Positions 33,752 through 43,319 of a stretch of DNA of 44,923 bases are shown here, in pieces. This stretch comes from an uncultured Prevotella sp. GTDB lineage: Bacteria > Bacteroidota > Bacteroidia > Bacteroidales > Bacteroidaceae. Numbering within the stretch: the first letter of the stretch is position 1; each line of letters begins with the position of its first letter. Location: contig CAMVAI010000019.1 of NCBI GenBank assembly GCA_947165435.1, positions 1 to 44,923 of the forward strand, given 5' to 3'. The position numbers were made by a program, and so were the translations under genes. Under the pieces are notes generated by a model, which was not told where the DNA came from, did no database searches, and was given only the letters and a program-made list of their open reading frames with translations.

Positions 33752-36646
33752 ATGATGAACAAGATATGGATGATGACACTCCTGCTGGCTACTGCCACGA
33801 TGGCAGCGGCCGGCCCGGCATACCAGCCCTCCGGCAGGGCTTTTGTCTGTGTGAACGGCAGCAACCGCTACACACGGGCCCTGTATGGCGGCCCCACCGA
33901 CTACCGCATAGAAACCAGCGACCGCCCCGTGTTTGCCATTTACAAAAAGAACAACTGCCGCAACATACAGCTGCGCATCGACGGTGTGCCGCTCGACGCC
34001 ACCGACCGTTGTGTGGCCAGCTATGAAGACGGCATGCGCAGCTACGACCTGCGCCACGCCGCCTGGGGCCGGAAGGCAGTGGTAAGAATCAAGGTGGTGG
34101 CCGCACAGAGCGGCGAGCGGGCCTATTGGCGCTTCCGCACCGAGGGTTTCGCAAAGGCTCCACGGCTGGAGGTCGTCGTCAGCAACATCAAGCGACCGAA
34201 GCTGTCGCGCAACGGCGACCTGGGCGTTGACCCCCGCGACGCCTTCGATGCCGACGGCAAGAAACCCGTGCAGACCCTGCGGCAGACGATAGGCGACGAG
34301 CTGTATCTGGGCTTCGACGGGGTGACGGCCGCCATAGAGAAAGGTGAAGAGCACTTCGATGCTGCCGAACAGGCTATGAAGCAGTTGGCCGCCCGCATCG
34401 TGCTGAACACCCCCGACCCCTATATCAATACCCTCGGCGGAGCCTTGGTGGTGGCTGCCGACGGCGACTGGGACGGCGAGACGTGGTTGCACGGCTGCAT
34501 CGGCTGGCGCATGCCGCTGGCCGGGTGGCGTGCCGGCTATTTAGGCGACGTGTTGGGATGGCCCGACCGTGCCCGCCGCCATTTCGATGCCTATGCCAAC
34601 AGCCAGGTGCGCAATGTGTCGCCCGATGTGCCGCATCCCACCCAGGACTCGGCACTCTTCATGGCTCGCGCCGCGAAGCGGTGGCACACGCAGATGTACA
34701 GCAACGGCTACATCTGCCGCAACCCCAACCGCAACGACCAGATGCACCACTACGACATGAACCTGAACTACATCGACGAGCTGCTGTGGCACTTCCAATA
34801 CGATGCCGACCGTGCATACCTGAGGAAGATGTGGCCCGTGCTGAAGAGTCATCTGGCCTGGGAGAAGCGAAACTTCGACCCCGACGGCGACCACCTCTAC
34901 GACGCCTACTGCTGCATCTGGGCCAGCGACGCCCTCTACTATAGTGGCGGAGCCGTCACCCACTCGTCGGCCTACAACTATCGCGGCAACCGACTGGCAG
35001 CACGCATTGCCAAGCTGTTGGGCGAAGACGGCAGCGGCTATCAGGCCGAGGCCGACGCCATACTGGAGGCCATGAACCGCCGCCTGTGGCTGTCGGAGAA
35101 AGGCCACTGGGCCGAGTGTCAGGACCTGATGGGGCTGAAGCGCGTCCACGAGCAGGCTGCCGTATGGAGCATCTACACCCCCATCGACTGCGGAGCCTGT
35201 ACGCCGCAGCAGGCCTATCAGGCCACCCGCTATATAGACCGCGAGATACCCCACATCCCCGTGGCCGACAGCGGACTGGCCACCATCTCGACCAGCAACT
35301 GGATGCCCTATTCGTGGAGCATCAACAATGTGGCTGCCGCCGAGGTGATGCACACGGCGCTGGCCTACTTTGAGGCAGGGCGCAATGAGGAGGGCTTCCG
35401 GCTGATGAAGGCCAACGTGATGGACCAGATGTACTACGGACAGTCGCCCGCCAACTTCGGACAAGTGAGCCGCTACGATGCTGCACGCGGCGAGTGCTAC
35501 CGCGACTTCGGCGACTGCATCGGCATCTCGGCGCGCACGCTGATACAGGGCCTCTACGGCATACAGCCCGACGCGCTGAACGACCGCTGCGTGATACGGC
35601 CGGGATTTCCCGACGCATGGGACAGCGCGTCTATCCATACCCCCTATATCGACTTCCGCTTCCGCAGAAATGGCGAACAGCTGGTCTATGAGGTGACGCA
35701 ACGGTTCAGCAAGCCGCTGAAAATCGTGCTGCGCCAGAATATCGGACTGGGCGAGTACCTAGATGTAGAGGGCACGGCGGATGCCCGCCAGACCATCCGT
35801 GTGCAGGCTCCGCGCCGACTGCCCGACGTGCAGCGGTACGACGGCTACTGTCCGCCTGCCGACACCATCGCCCTCGGACTGGCCGAGCCTTCGTTCGAGG
35901 CGAAGTTCAGCAAGCAGCACATCGGCAAGCTGTTCAATGCCTCGGTGACCGACATCTTCCGCCAGCAGTACCGTGCGCCCCGGCCGCCTTATACCACGTT
36001 GCAGATTCCCCTGCAGGGTGTGGGCGACTGGTGCCACCCGAAATACCTTCCCGAGGTGAACGACTCGGTGTTCCGTTCGCTCATCGTGAAAGACGAGTTC
36101 GTGATGATGGGCGTGCCCTTCGAGACACCGGCAACAGGACCGAACATCGTCTTCGCCTCGCTGTGGGAGAACTATCCCGACACGGTCAGCATTCCCGTGA
36201 GCGGCAGTGCGTCGAGGGCGTGGCTGCTCATGGCCGGTACGACGAACCACATGCAGAGCCGGATAGCCAACGCCCTGGTGGTGGCGCAGTATAAAGACGG
36301 GACAGCCGACACACTCCAGCTGGTGAACCCCGACAACTGGTGCCCCATCGAGCGCGAATACTACGTAGATGGCAAGGCCTTCCGGGCCGTCAGTCCACGA
36401 CCGTACCGTGTGTCGCTGGCCACGGGCACGGTGAGCCGCGACTTAGGCCGGGCCATGGGGCTGTCGTTCGCCAGTGCGCAGGGAGCCGAGATTGGTGCCA
36501 AGGGTGCCGACGGCGGCGAGATTCCCGGCGGGGCGGCCCAGATGCTGTGCATGCCGCTGAACCCCGACAAGAAACTGGTGTGTCTGCAGCTGCGCGTACT
36601 GTCCAACGATGTCGTCGTCGGACTGATGGGCGTCACGCTGCAATAG
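33752..36646 (+). CDS. exported DUF4450-type protein, probable glycoside-hydrolase-like fold
   Basis: This 964-residue protein starts with a signal peptide (MMNKIWMMTLLLATATMAAA, cleavage probably after AAA or AAAG). An N-terminal beta-rich part resembling DUF4450 is followed by a helical region resembling (alpha/alpha)6 glycosidases of the rhamnosidase type, with GDWDGETWLHGCIGWRMPLA, HYDMNLNYIDELLWHF and NWMPYSWSINNVAAAEVMHT, and then beta-rich C-terminal domains. The likely role is periplasmic polysaccharide or glycoside breakdown; substrate is unknown and no SusC/SusD pair lies nearby. The start at 33752 is chosen for its signal peptide; upstream codons are not conserved-looking. Confidence 0.75.
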   Translation: MMNKIWMMTLLLATATMAAAGPAYQPSGRAFVCVNGSNRYTRALYGGPTDYRIETSDRPVFAIYKKNNCRNIQLRIDGVPLDATDRCVASYEDGMRSYDLRHAAWGRKAVVRIKVVAAQSGERAYWRFRTEGFAKAPRLEVVVSNIKRPKLSRNGDLGVDPRDAFDADGKKPVQTLRQTIGDELYLGFDGVTAAIEKGEEHFDAAEQAMKQLAARIVLNTPDPYINTLGGALVVAADGDWDGETWLHGCIGWRMPLAGWRAGYLGDVLGWPDRARRHFDAYANSQVRNVSPDVPHPTQDSALFMARAAKRWHTQMYSNGYICRNPNRNDQMHHYDMNLNYIDELLWHFQYDADRAYLRKMWPVLKSHLAWEKRNFDPDGDHLYDAYCCIWASDALYYSGGAVTHSSAYNYRGNRLAARIAKLLGEDGSGYQAEADAILEAMNRRLWLSEKGHWAECQDLMGLKRVHEQAAVWSIYTPIDCGACTPQQAYQATRYIDREIPHIPVADSGLATISTSNWMPYSWSINNVAAAEVMHTALAYFEAGRNEEGFRLMKANVMDQMYYGQSPANFGQVSRYDAARGECYRDFGDCIGISARTLIQGLYGIQPDALNDRCVIRPGFPDAWDSASIHTPYIDFRFRRNGEQLVYEVTQRFSKPLKIVLRQNIGLGEYLDVEGTADARQTIRVQAPRRLPDVQRYDGYCPPADTIALGLAEPSFEAKFSKQHIGKLFNASVTDIFRQQYRAPRPPYTTLQIPLQGVGDWCHPKYLPEVNDSVFRSLIVKDEFVMMGVPFETPATGPNIVFASLWENYPDTVSIPVSGSASRAWLLMAGTTNHMQSRIANALVVAQYKDGTADTLQLVNPDNWCPIEREYYVDGKAFRAVSPRPYRVSLATGTVSRDLGRAMGLSFASAQGAEIGAKGADGGEIPGGAAQMLCMPLNPDKKLVCLQLRVLSNDVVVGLMGVTLQ

Positions 36647-36669
36647 TTTTTTGATATTTTATGCGTGTT

Positions 36670-36703
36670 TTTGCTGATTTCTCTATAAAAAACCGTACCT
36701 TTG
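36670..36703 (+). promoter_or_regulatory. promoter of the kinase-RapZ fusion gene
   Basis: TTTG (36670-36673) and TACCTTTG (36696-36703) are spaced 22 nt. The ATG at 36713 follows the -7 box by 9 nt, so the leader would be about 4 nt. Confidence 0.55.
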
Positions 36704-36712
36704 TAGGCAGAT

Positions 36713-38248
36713 ATGAAAAAGCTGGTAGAATTATATAAGCAATGGAGTGGGGCAGAACCCCGGAACATGGAGAAGATAGCCGGTGGTGGGAGTAACCGCG
36801 AGTATTACCGGATGACGGGTGATGACGGCTCGACGGTGGTGGGCTGCGTAGGCACCAGCCGCGACGAGAACCATGCCTTCATCTATCTGGCCAAGCACTT
36901 TGCCGCACAGCACCTGCCCGTGCCCCGCGTCCTGGCCGTTAGCGACGACGAGCGCCGCTACCTGCAGAGCGACCTGGGCAGCTATTCTCTCTTCGATGCC
37001 ATCCGTGGCGGGCGCGAGGCTGGTGGGCGCTATACCCTGAAAGAGCAGGAGCTGCTGCGCCGCACCATCCGTGAGCTGCCGAACATCCAGCTGCGGGGAG
37101 CCCGCGACCTTGACTTCAGCAACTGCTATCCGCAGCCGGCCTTCGACAGCGACTCCGTGCGCTTCGACCTTAACTATTTCAAATACTGTTTCCTCAAAGC
37201 CACCGAGATTGACTTCCATGAGCTGAAGCTCGAAGCCGACTTCCGGCTGCTGGCCAAGGACCTGACGGCCAGCGGCGACGTGCAGGCTTTCCTCTATCGC
37301 GACTTCCAGGCCCGCAACGTGATGCTCGACAGTCAGGGCAAGCCGTATTTCATCGACTTCCAGGGTGGACGTAAAGGCCCTTACTACTACGACCTGGCCT
37401 CGTTCCTCTGGCAGGCCTCTGCCAAGTATCCGCACAAGCTGCGCCGCGAACTGGTCTATGAATATTACAATGCCCTGAAGCAGTACACCGAGGTGCCTTC
37501 GCCCCATGTCTTCGTCGATCGGCTGTCGCTCTTCGTGCTGTTCCGTCAGTTGCAGGTGTTAGGGGCCTATGGCTTCCGTGGCTATTTTGAGCGTAAGGCA
37601 CACTTCATCGAGAGCATACCGCCGGCGATGCAGAACATCCGCGAACTGCTGGGCGAGCGCAACTTCCCCTATCCCTATCTCACCAGTCTGCTGTCGCGCC
37701 TCGCCGCGTTGCCCCAATACCAGCAGATAGAGGCTACGGCCATGCGTGCCGACGGCTATAAGACCACGCAGCTGAATCCCTACAAGCCCCATCCGCAGGA
37801 TGGCCCGGCCACCTTCTCGAAATACGATGCCCAGGGACCGCTGGTGGTGCGTGTGTTCAGTTTCAGCTACACGAAGGGCATCCCGGAGGACGAGTCGGGC
37901 AATGGTGGCGGCTATGTCTTCGACTGCCGCAGCACCCATAACCCCGGGCGCTATGAGCCGTACAAGCAGCTCACCGGGCTGGACGAACCCGTCATCCGTT
38001 TCTTAGAGGACGACGGCGAGATACTCACCTTCCTTGACAGCGTCTATCGTTTGGCCGATGCCCATGTGCGTCGCTACATCCAGCGTGGCTTCACCAGTCT
38101 GATGTTCTGCTTCGGATGTACGGGCGGCCAGCACCGCTCGGTCTATTCGGCGCAGCATCTGGCCGAGCACATCCACGAGAAGTTCGGCATCGAGGTACGC
38201 ATCTGCCACCGCGAGCAGCATATCACCCAGACACTACCCGCCCGATAA
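36713..38248 (+). CDS. AmgK-like amino-sugar kinase fused to a RapZ C-terminal domain
   Basis: The 511-residue protein joins two domains. Residues 1 to about 340 are an aminoglycoside-phosphotransferase-like kinase of the AmgK type, with GGGSNREYYRM as nucleotide loop, the catalytic YRDFQARN (Asp197, Asn202) and the metal site DFQGGRKGPYYYDLASFL (Asp215). AmgK phosphorylates N-acetylmuramate and N-acetylglucosamine at C1 in cell-wall recycling. Residues 377-500 match the C-terminal domain of RapZ: FSYTKGIP, YVFDCRSTHNP, LTGLDEPVIRFLE and GCTGGQHRSVYSAQHLAE. That domain senses glucosamine-6-phosphate in E. coli. The RapZ ATPase part is absent. The next gene is MurU-like, which supports an amino-sugar role. 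Confidence 0.85.
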   Translation: MKKLVELYKQWSGAEPRNMEKIAGGGSNREYYRMTGDDGSTVVGCVGTSRDENHAFIYLAKHFAAQHLPVPRVLAVSDDERRYLQSDLGSYSLFDAIRGGREAGGRYTLKEQELLRRTIRELPNIQLRGARDLDFSNCYPQPAFDSDSVRFDLNYFKYCFLKATEIDFHELKLEADFRLLAKDLTASGDVQAFLYRDFQARNVMLDSQGKPYFIDFQGGRKGPYYYDLASFLWQASAKYPHKLRRELVYEYYNALKQYTEVPSPHVFVDRLSLFVLFRQLQVLGAYGFRGYFERKAHFIESIPPAMQNIRELLGERNFPYPYLTSLLSRLAALPQYQQIEATAMRADGYKTTQLNPYKPHPQDGPATFSKYDAQGPLVVRVFSFSYTKGIPEDESGNGGGYVFDCRSTHNPGRYEPYKQLTGLDEPVIRFLEDDGEILTFLDSVYRLADAHVRRYIQRGFTSLMFCFGCTGGQHRSVYSAQHLAEHIHEKFGIEVRICHREQHITQTLPAR

Positions 38249-38315
38249 TCTCTCAATAGGTCCACCTCTCATTTTTAATTTATCATTTATCATTTTTCAT
38301 TTTTATTTTTCCCCC

Positions 38316-39155
38316 ATGCACCAAGCCCTCATACTCGCCGCCGGACTCGGCACACGGCTGAAACCGCTGACCGACACCATGCCCAAGGCACTGGTACCCG
38401 TAGGCGGGAAGCCGCTGCTCGACATCCAGATAGAACGGCTCATGCTGGCAGACTACGACCGCTTTGTGGTGAACATCCACCACTTTGCCCAGCAGATTCG
38501 CGACCATGTGGCACAGCAGTACCCGCCCGCCCCCACCAATGGCGGCTCATTGCCCGTTGCCCATCCGTCGCCCACCATCCTCTTCAGCGACGAGACTGAA
38601 CAGCTGTTGGAGACGGGCGGCGGACTGAAGAAGGCGCAGCATCTGTTTCGTGACGACGAGCCCATACTGATACATAATGTGGACATACTGGACAATGTGG
38701 ACTACGGCTGGTTCCGCCGTCAGCACCAGACCGACGAGGATGCCGTGCTGCTGGTGAGTCGCCGCAAGACGAAACGCTATCTGCTCTTCGACAGCGGCAT
38801 GCGACTGATGGGGTGGAAGAACATAGAGACGGGCGAGATTAAAAGCCCATACCCCTGGCTACGCGAGGCCGAGATAACGATTGACGAGAATCTGCAGGCC
38901 CTAACGCTAAACCCTCAACACGCTACTCCGAACGCTCGCCTGTTCGCCTTCGCCTTCTCGGGCATCCACTCATTCTCGCCCCGTCTGTTTCCGCTGATGG
39001 ACCGCTTCCCCGACCGCTTCGGCATCATCGATTTCTACCTCAGCGTGTGCCATCGCGCCCGCATCGTAGGACTTGCCAAAGACGACCTCCGCGTGCTCGA
39101 CGTCGGCAAGCTCGACTCGCTGGAACAGGCCGCCGCCTTCCAGATGAAATCATAA
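38316..39155 (+). CDS. MurU-like sugar-1-phosphate nucleotidyltransferase
   Basis: The 279-residue enzyme has the nucleotidyltransferase signature [20 protein letters not shown] at residues 6-25, then PVGGKPLLD and the metal aspartate in [12 protein letters not shown]. It resembles MurU, which makes UDP-N-acetylmuramate from the 1-phosphate that AmgK produces. The middle carries about 10 extra residues ([17 protein letters not shown]) compared with what I expect of the family. It lies 67 nt after the kinase-RapZ gene, separated by AT-rich spacer repeats, and probably shares its transcript. Confidence 0.82.
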   Translation: MHQALILAAGLGTRLKPLTDTMPKALVPVGGKPLLDIQIERLMLADYDRFVVNIHHFAQQIRDHVAQQYPPAPTNGGSLPVAHPSPTILFSDETEQLLETGGGLKKAQHLFRDDEPILIHNVDILDNVDYGWFRRQHQTDEDAVLLVSRRKTKRYLLFDSGMRLMGWKNIETGEIKSPYPWLREAEITIDENLQALTLNPQHATPNARLFAFAFSGIHSFSPRLFPLMDRFPDRFGIIDFYLSVCHRARIVGLAKDDLRVLDVGKLDSLEQAAAFQMKS

Positions 39156-39189
39156 ACGTCAAACACCAAACTTCAAACTTCAAAATATC

Positions 39190-40935
39190 ATGCAACAGAA
39201 GATCATCATTTTAGACTTTGGCTCACAGACCACGCAGCTCATAGGCCGCCGTGTGCGCGAGCTGGACACCTTCTGCGAGATTCTGCCGTACAACAAGTTC
39301 CCCAAGGACGACCCGTCGGTCATCGGCGTCATCCTCTCCGGTTCGCCCTATTCGGTACACGACCCGGAGGCCTTCAAGGTGGATTTGTCACAGTTCGTAG
39401 GCCGGCTGCCCGTACTCGGCATCTGCTACGGCGCACAGTTCATCTCGCATACCCTGGGCGGTAAGGTCGAGAAAGCCGACAGCCGTGAGTACGGACGTGC
39501 CCACTTGGAGACCATCGACACCTCGAACCCGCTGTTCAAGGGCTTCGACGAGCACTCGCAGGTATGGATGAGCCACGGCGACACCATCACCGCCATCCCC
39601 GACGGCTTCGAGTGCATAGCCTCGACGAAGGACGTGAAGTATGCCGCCTACAGCCTCATCCCCAACCCCTCTCCCAAGGAGAGGGGAGTAGATACTCTTG
39701 CTACAGCAAACTCTGACGGCACAGCGAATCACTCCCCTCTCCCTGGGAGAGAGGGCGGGGGTGAGGCTCCCGTGTTTGCCGTCCAGTTTCATCCCGAGGT
39801 GTTCCACACCGTACAGGGCACACAGCTGCTCCGCAACTTCGTGGTCGATATCTGCGGCTCACATCAAGACTGGAGTGCTGCATCGTTTGTTGAAACCACT
39901 GTGCAGGAGCTGAAAGCGCAGATAGGCCAAGACCGTGTCATACTGGGACTATCGGGTGGCGTGGACAGCAGTGTGGCTGCCGTGCTGCTCAACAAGGCTA
40001 TCGGCAACCGGCTGACGTGTATCTTCGTCGATCATGGCATGCTGCGCAAGAATGAGTTCCAGCAGGTGATGGACGACTACAAGGTGCTGGGGCTGAACGT
40101 CATCGGTGTCGATGCCAGCGAAAAGTTCTTCAGCGACCTGGCCGGTGTCACCGACCCGGAGCAGAAGCGCAAGATTATAGGCCGCGACTTCGTAGAGGTG
40201 TTCAATGAGCAGGCAAAGGCCATCATCAGTACCTCCTCCGTCGGGGCAGACCAGGAGGGAGCCGTCCGTTGGCTGGCTCAGGGCACCATCTACCCCGACC
40301 GCATCGAGAGCCTGAACATTACGGGCAAGGTCATTAAGAGCCACCACAATGTGGGTGGACTGCCCAAGGAGATGAACCTGCAGCTCTGCGAGCCGCTGAA
40401 GTGGCTGTTCAAGGACGAGGTGCGCCGTGTAGGCCGCCAGATGGGCATGCCCGAACACCTGATTACGCGCCACCCCTTCCCCGGCCCGGGACTGGCCGTG
40501 CGTATTCTGGGCGACATCACACCGGAGAAGGTGCGCATCCTGCAGGATGCCGACGACATCTACATCCGTGGACTGCGCGACTATAAGGTGCGCCTCAGTG
40601 GCGAAGAGGCCCGCCGCGTCTTGGCTGCCGGTGTGCCTGCCGCCATGCAGGACGGCGAGATAGAGGTGTCGCTCTACGACCAGATATGGCAGGCAGGAGC
40701 CATCCTGCTCTCCACCGTCCGCAGCGTGGGTGTCATGGGCGACGAGCGTACCTACGAGCATCCCGTGGCCCTGCGTGCCGTCACCTCTACCGACGCCATG
40801 ACCGCCGACTGGGCCCATCTGCCCTACGACTTCATGGCCCGTGTCTCCAACGAGATTATCAACAAGGTGCGTGGTGTCAACCGCGTCTGTTACGACATCT
40901 CGTCGAAGCCACCCGCAACCATTGAGTGGGAGTAA
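39190..40935 (+). CDS. guaA: GMP synthase (glutamine-hydrolysing) with a repeat-derived insertion
   Basis: This enzyme converts XMP to GMP. The glutaminase domain has the catalytic Cys79 in GICYGAQF and the His of FAVQFHPEV at 201; the ATP-pyrophosphatase P-loop is [13 protein letters not shown], and the C-terminal dimer domain ends normally in PPATIEWE. At 581 residues it is longer than the usual 505-525. The excess is one block at about residues 155-192, between KYAAY and VFAVQFHPE, encoded by two GC-rich palindromes and their spacer. The frame is intact and the insertion sits in a surface loop just ahead of the catalytic histidine. Confidence 0.95.
   Translation: MQQKIIILDFGSQTTQLIGRRVRELDTFCEILPYNKFPKDDPSVIGVILSGSPYSVHDPEAFKVDLSQFVGRLPVLGICYGAQFISHTLGGKVEKADSREYGRAHLETIDTSNPLFKGFDEHSQVWMSHGDTITAIPDGFECIASTKDVKYAAYSLIPNPSPKERGVDTLATANSDGTANHSPLPGREGGGEAPVFAVQFHPEVFHTVQGTQLLRNFVVDICGSHQDWSAASFVETTVQELKAQIGQDRVILGLSGGVDSSVAAVLLNKAIGNRLTCIFVDHGMLRKNEFQQVMDDYKVLGLNVIGVDASEKFFSDLAGVTDPEQKRKIIGRDFVEVFNEQAKAIISTSSVGADQEGAVRWLAQGTIYPDRIESLNITGKVIKSHHNVGGLPKEMNLQLCEPLKWLFKDEVRRVGRQMGMPEHLITRHPFPGPGLAVRILGDITPEKVRILQDADDIYIRGLRDYKVRLSGEEARRVLAAGVPAAMQDGEIEVSLYDQIWQAGAILLSTVRSVGVMGDERTYEHPVALRAVTSTDAMTADWAHLPYDFMARVSNEIINKVRGVNRVCYDISSKPPATIEWE
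39658..39770. repeat. palindromic element inserted in frame inside guaA
   Basis: Two hairpins flank a 40-nt spacer: CCCCTCTCCcaaGGAGAGGGG (39665-39686) and CCCTCTCCCTGGGAGAGAGG (about 39733-39754) followed by GCGGGGGTGAGGCT. The arms GGAGAGGGGAGT and ACTCCCCTCTCC are also inverse complements of each other. It is read as NPSPKERG on the left and [13 protein letters not shown] on the right. Confidence 0.85.
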
Positions 40936-40946
40936 TCTTTGCAGCC

Positions 40947-42947
40947 GTGAGACGCGCCGTTATGCTTCTTCTTCTGGCATTCTGCGCCATGACCGCCAGC
41001 GCCCAACAAGGCGACGACTGGACAACGCTGCTGCAGCGGTGGATAACGGCCGAGGATGCCGAAGAGAGCTATGGTGAGGAAACCATGGAACTGCTCGAAC
41101 AGATTGCCGACCAGCCCCTGAACCTGAACCGTGTCACCCGCGAGGAACTGGAGCAGCTGCCCTTCCTCACCGCAGAGCAGGTAGAGGGCATCATGGCCTA
41201 TATCTACCGCTACGGACCGGTGCGCTCCATCGGCGAGCTGCAGATGGTCACAGCCCTCGATGGCGATACCCGTCGGCTGCTCGAACACTTCGTTACCGTG
41301 GGCGATGCGCCGACCCGCCGCGTGTGGCCACGGCTGCGCGACGTGGCGAAATACGGGCGGCACACCCTGGCGCTGACCGGCAAGATACCCTTCTACCGGC
41401 GCAAGGGCGACGATAACGGCTATCTGGGCTATCCCTACCGCCACGACCTGCGCTACCAGTTCACCTACGGCGACCGCATCAAGTTTGGCTTCACCGCCGC
41501 ACAAGATGCCGGCGAGCCGTTCTTCAGCGGCGGCAACAAATGGGGCTACGACCACTACTCCTACTATTTCCAGCTGCGCCACACGGGGCGACTGGAAGCC
41601 CTGAACGTCGGCATGTTCCGTGTGCAGATGGGCATGGGGCTCGTCATGAACACCGGTTTCCACCTCGGCAAACTGTCGTCGCTGCAGTCGATGGGGCGCT
41701 CCACCCACACCGTGGCGGCCCACTCGTCGCGGTCGGCCGCCAACTACCTGCGCGGAGCGGCAGCCACCGTGCGGCTGGGCCGCCACTGGCTGGTCACGGC
41801 ATACGCCTCCTACCGTCCGCTCGATGCCACCCTCAATAAAGACGGCACGGCGCGCACCCTGCTCTACGACGGCTATCACCGCACGCCTGCCGAGATGGAC
41901 AAGAAACACAACACCCATGCCACGGATGCCGGCGGCACGGTGGGCTATCGCAATGGGGCGCTCTATGTCAGTGGCAATGTCGCTTACACCCACCTCGACC
42001 GTCGCCTGATGCCCGACAAGGAAAACACCCCCTACCGCCGCTATGCCGCCGAGGGCAACCGTTTTCTGAATGCCAGCATCGACTATGGCTACACCAGCAG
42101 TCGGCTGACCGTGGCTGGCGAGACAGCCGTCAACCAGCAAGGGGCCTTGGCCACGCTGCATACCGTCGGCCTCCGTCTGAGCGACCGGCTGTCGGTCATG
42201 TTGCTCCACCGTTATTACGACAAGCGATATACCGCCCTCCATGCCCGCAGCTTCAGCGAGAACAGCAGCGTGCAGAACGAGCATGGCATCTATGCCGGAG
42301 CCTCTTGGCGGCCCACGGCGGCATGGCTCGTGCAGGCCTATGCCGACTATGCCCACTTCGCCTGGGCGCGCTATCTGGTCAGCTCGTCGAGCGATGCCTT
42401 CGATGCCCTGTTGTCGGCACGCTACAGTCGCAAGCGGTGGACCGTCGAGGGGCGCTACCGCTTCCACCTGCGGCAGCGCGACAACGACGAGAAGACGCTG
42501 CTCACGAACCGCTACGACCACCGTGCCCGTCTGCGCATCGGCTTTGATGCCATGCCCGGTCTGTCGCTACAGCTGCAGGCCGACGGTGCCTGTCTGGATA
42601 CAGCAGTCAAGCGGTCGCGCGGCATCATGGTCTCGCAGCAGACCTCGTGGCAGTGGCGGTGGCTGTATGCTGCCAGTGCTGTAGGATGGTTCCGTACCGA
42701 CGACTACGACTCGCGGCTCTACCTGTACGAGCGGTCGGTGCAGAACGATTTCTCGTTCCCCATGTACTATGGTCATGGCGTGCGCTGTGCCCTGCTGCTG
42801 CGTGCCGCCATCGGACGGCGGCTGACGGCAGCGGCAAAGGTGGGGCTGACGAAGTATTTCGACCGCACAAGCGTGTCAAGTGGGCTCCAGTTGGTCGAGC
42901 ATTCGGCACTCAGCGACCTGCTCGTCCAGCTGAGATATCGCTTTTAG
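40947..42947 (+). CDS. helix-hairpin-helix protein with C-terminal outer-membrane beta-barrel
   Basis: The protein has about 666 residues from GTG at 40947, with a signal peptide VRRAVMLLLLAFCAMTASAQ. Next come two ComEA-like helix-hairpin-helix units (PLNLNRVTREELEQLPFL and GPVRSIGELQMVTAL, about residues 50-110). The remainder is an alternating beta-strand region ending in a terminal phenylalanine (LLVQLRYRF), typical of outer-membrane barrels. Such hybrid proteins are common in Bacteroidetes and their role, perhaps DNA binding at the surface, is unknown. GTG 40947 is chosen because it gives a complete signal peptide; GTG 40926 and ATG 40983 are alternatives. It overlaps or abuts guaA. Confidence 0.8.
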   Translation: MRRAVMLLLLAFCAMTASAQQGDDWTTLLQRWITAEDAEESYGEETMELLEQIADQPLNLNRVTREELEQLPFLTAEQVEGIMAYIYRYGPVRSIGELQMVTALDGDTRRLLEHFVTVGDAPTRRVWPRLRDVAKYGRHTLALTGKIPFYRRKGDDNGYLGYPYRHDLRYQFTYGDRIKFGFTAAQDAGEPFFSGGNKWGYDHYSYYFQLRHTGRLEALNVGMFRVQMGMGLVMNTGFHLGKLSSLQSMGRSTHTVAAHSSRSAANYLRGAAATVRLGRHWLVTAYASYRPLDATLNKDGTARTLLYDGYHRTPAEMDKKHNTHATDAGGTVGYRNGALYVSGNVAYTHLDRRLMPDKENTPYRRYAAEGNRFLNASIDYGYTSSRLTVAGETAVNQQGALATLHTVGLRLSDRLSVMLLHRYYDKRYTALHARSFSENSSVQNEHGIYAGASWRPTAAWLVQAYADYAHFAWARYLVSSSSDAFDALLSARYSRKRWTVEGRYRFHLRQRDNDEKTLLTNRYDHRARLRIGFDAMPGLSLQLQADGACLDTAVKRSRGIMVSQQTSWQWRWLYAASAVGWFRTDDYDSRLYLYERSVQNDFSFPMYYGHGVRCALLLRAAIGRRLTAAAKVGLTKYFDRTSVSSGLQLVEHSALSDLLVQLRYRF

Positions 42948-42986
42948 TGCTTTGCGCAAGAGAGGGCGGGGGTGTGATACCTTTCT

Positions 42987-43253
42987 TTAGGTCTGTGTGC
43001 TTTTGTAAATAAACGGCATGACGCTGTCGATGAGCGACTGCTTGCGGTCTTGTAGCGTAAGAATCTGCTCTTCGAGTGTGCCTGACGACACGAAGCGATA
43101 GACGAACACCGAGCGGTACTGGCCGATGCGGTGAGCACGGGCGGTGGCCTTACTCTCCGGCATATACTCCATACTGCCGTATCTGAACCGTAACGTCAGC
43201 ATACGGCTGCCGTCGATCGCGGTCTCTGCCGTCAGACAGGCACGGGGTTGCAC
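42987..43253 (-). pseudogene. C-terminal remnant of a SNF2-type helicase
   Basis: An 88-codon frame contains ARAHRIGQYRSVFVYRFVSS and GTLEEQILTLQDRKQSLID, the motif VI and end of SNF2/RapA-type helicases. Everything upstream of motif VI is missing and replaced by unrelated sequence that runs into a GC-rich hairpin region at 43285-43341. It is a gene truncated by repeat or transposon insertion. It can hardly be functional alone. Confidence 0.75.
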
Positions 43254-43319
43254 GCTGACATCGGTGATGTCGAAGCCTTCAGCATGAATCCATCCGCCCC
43301 TCTCTCTCTGTCCCGTTTC

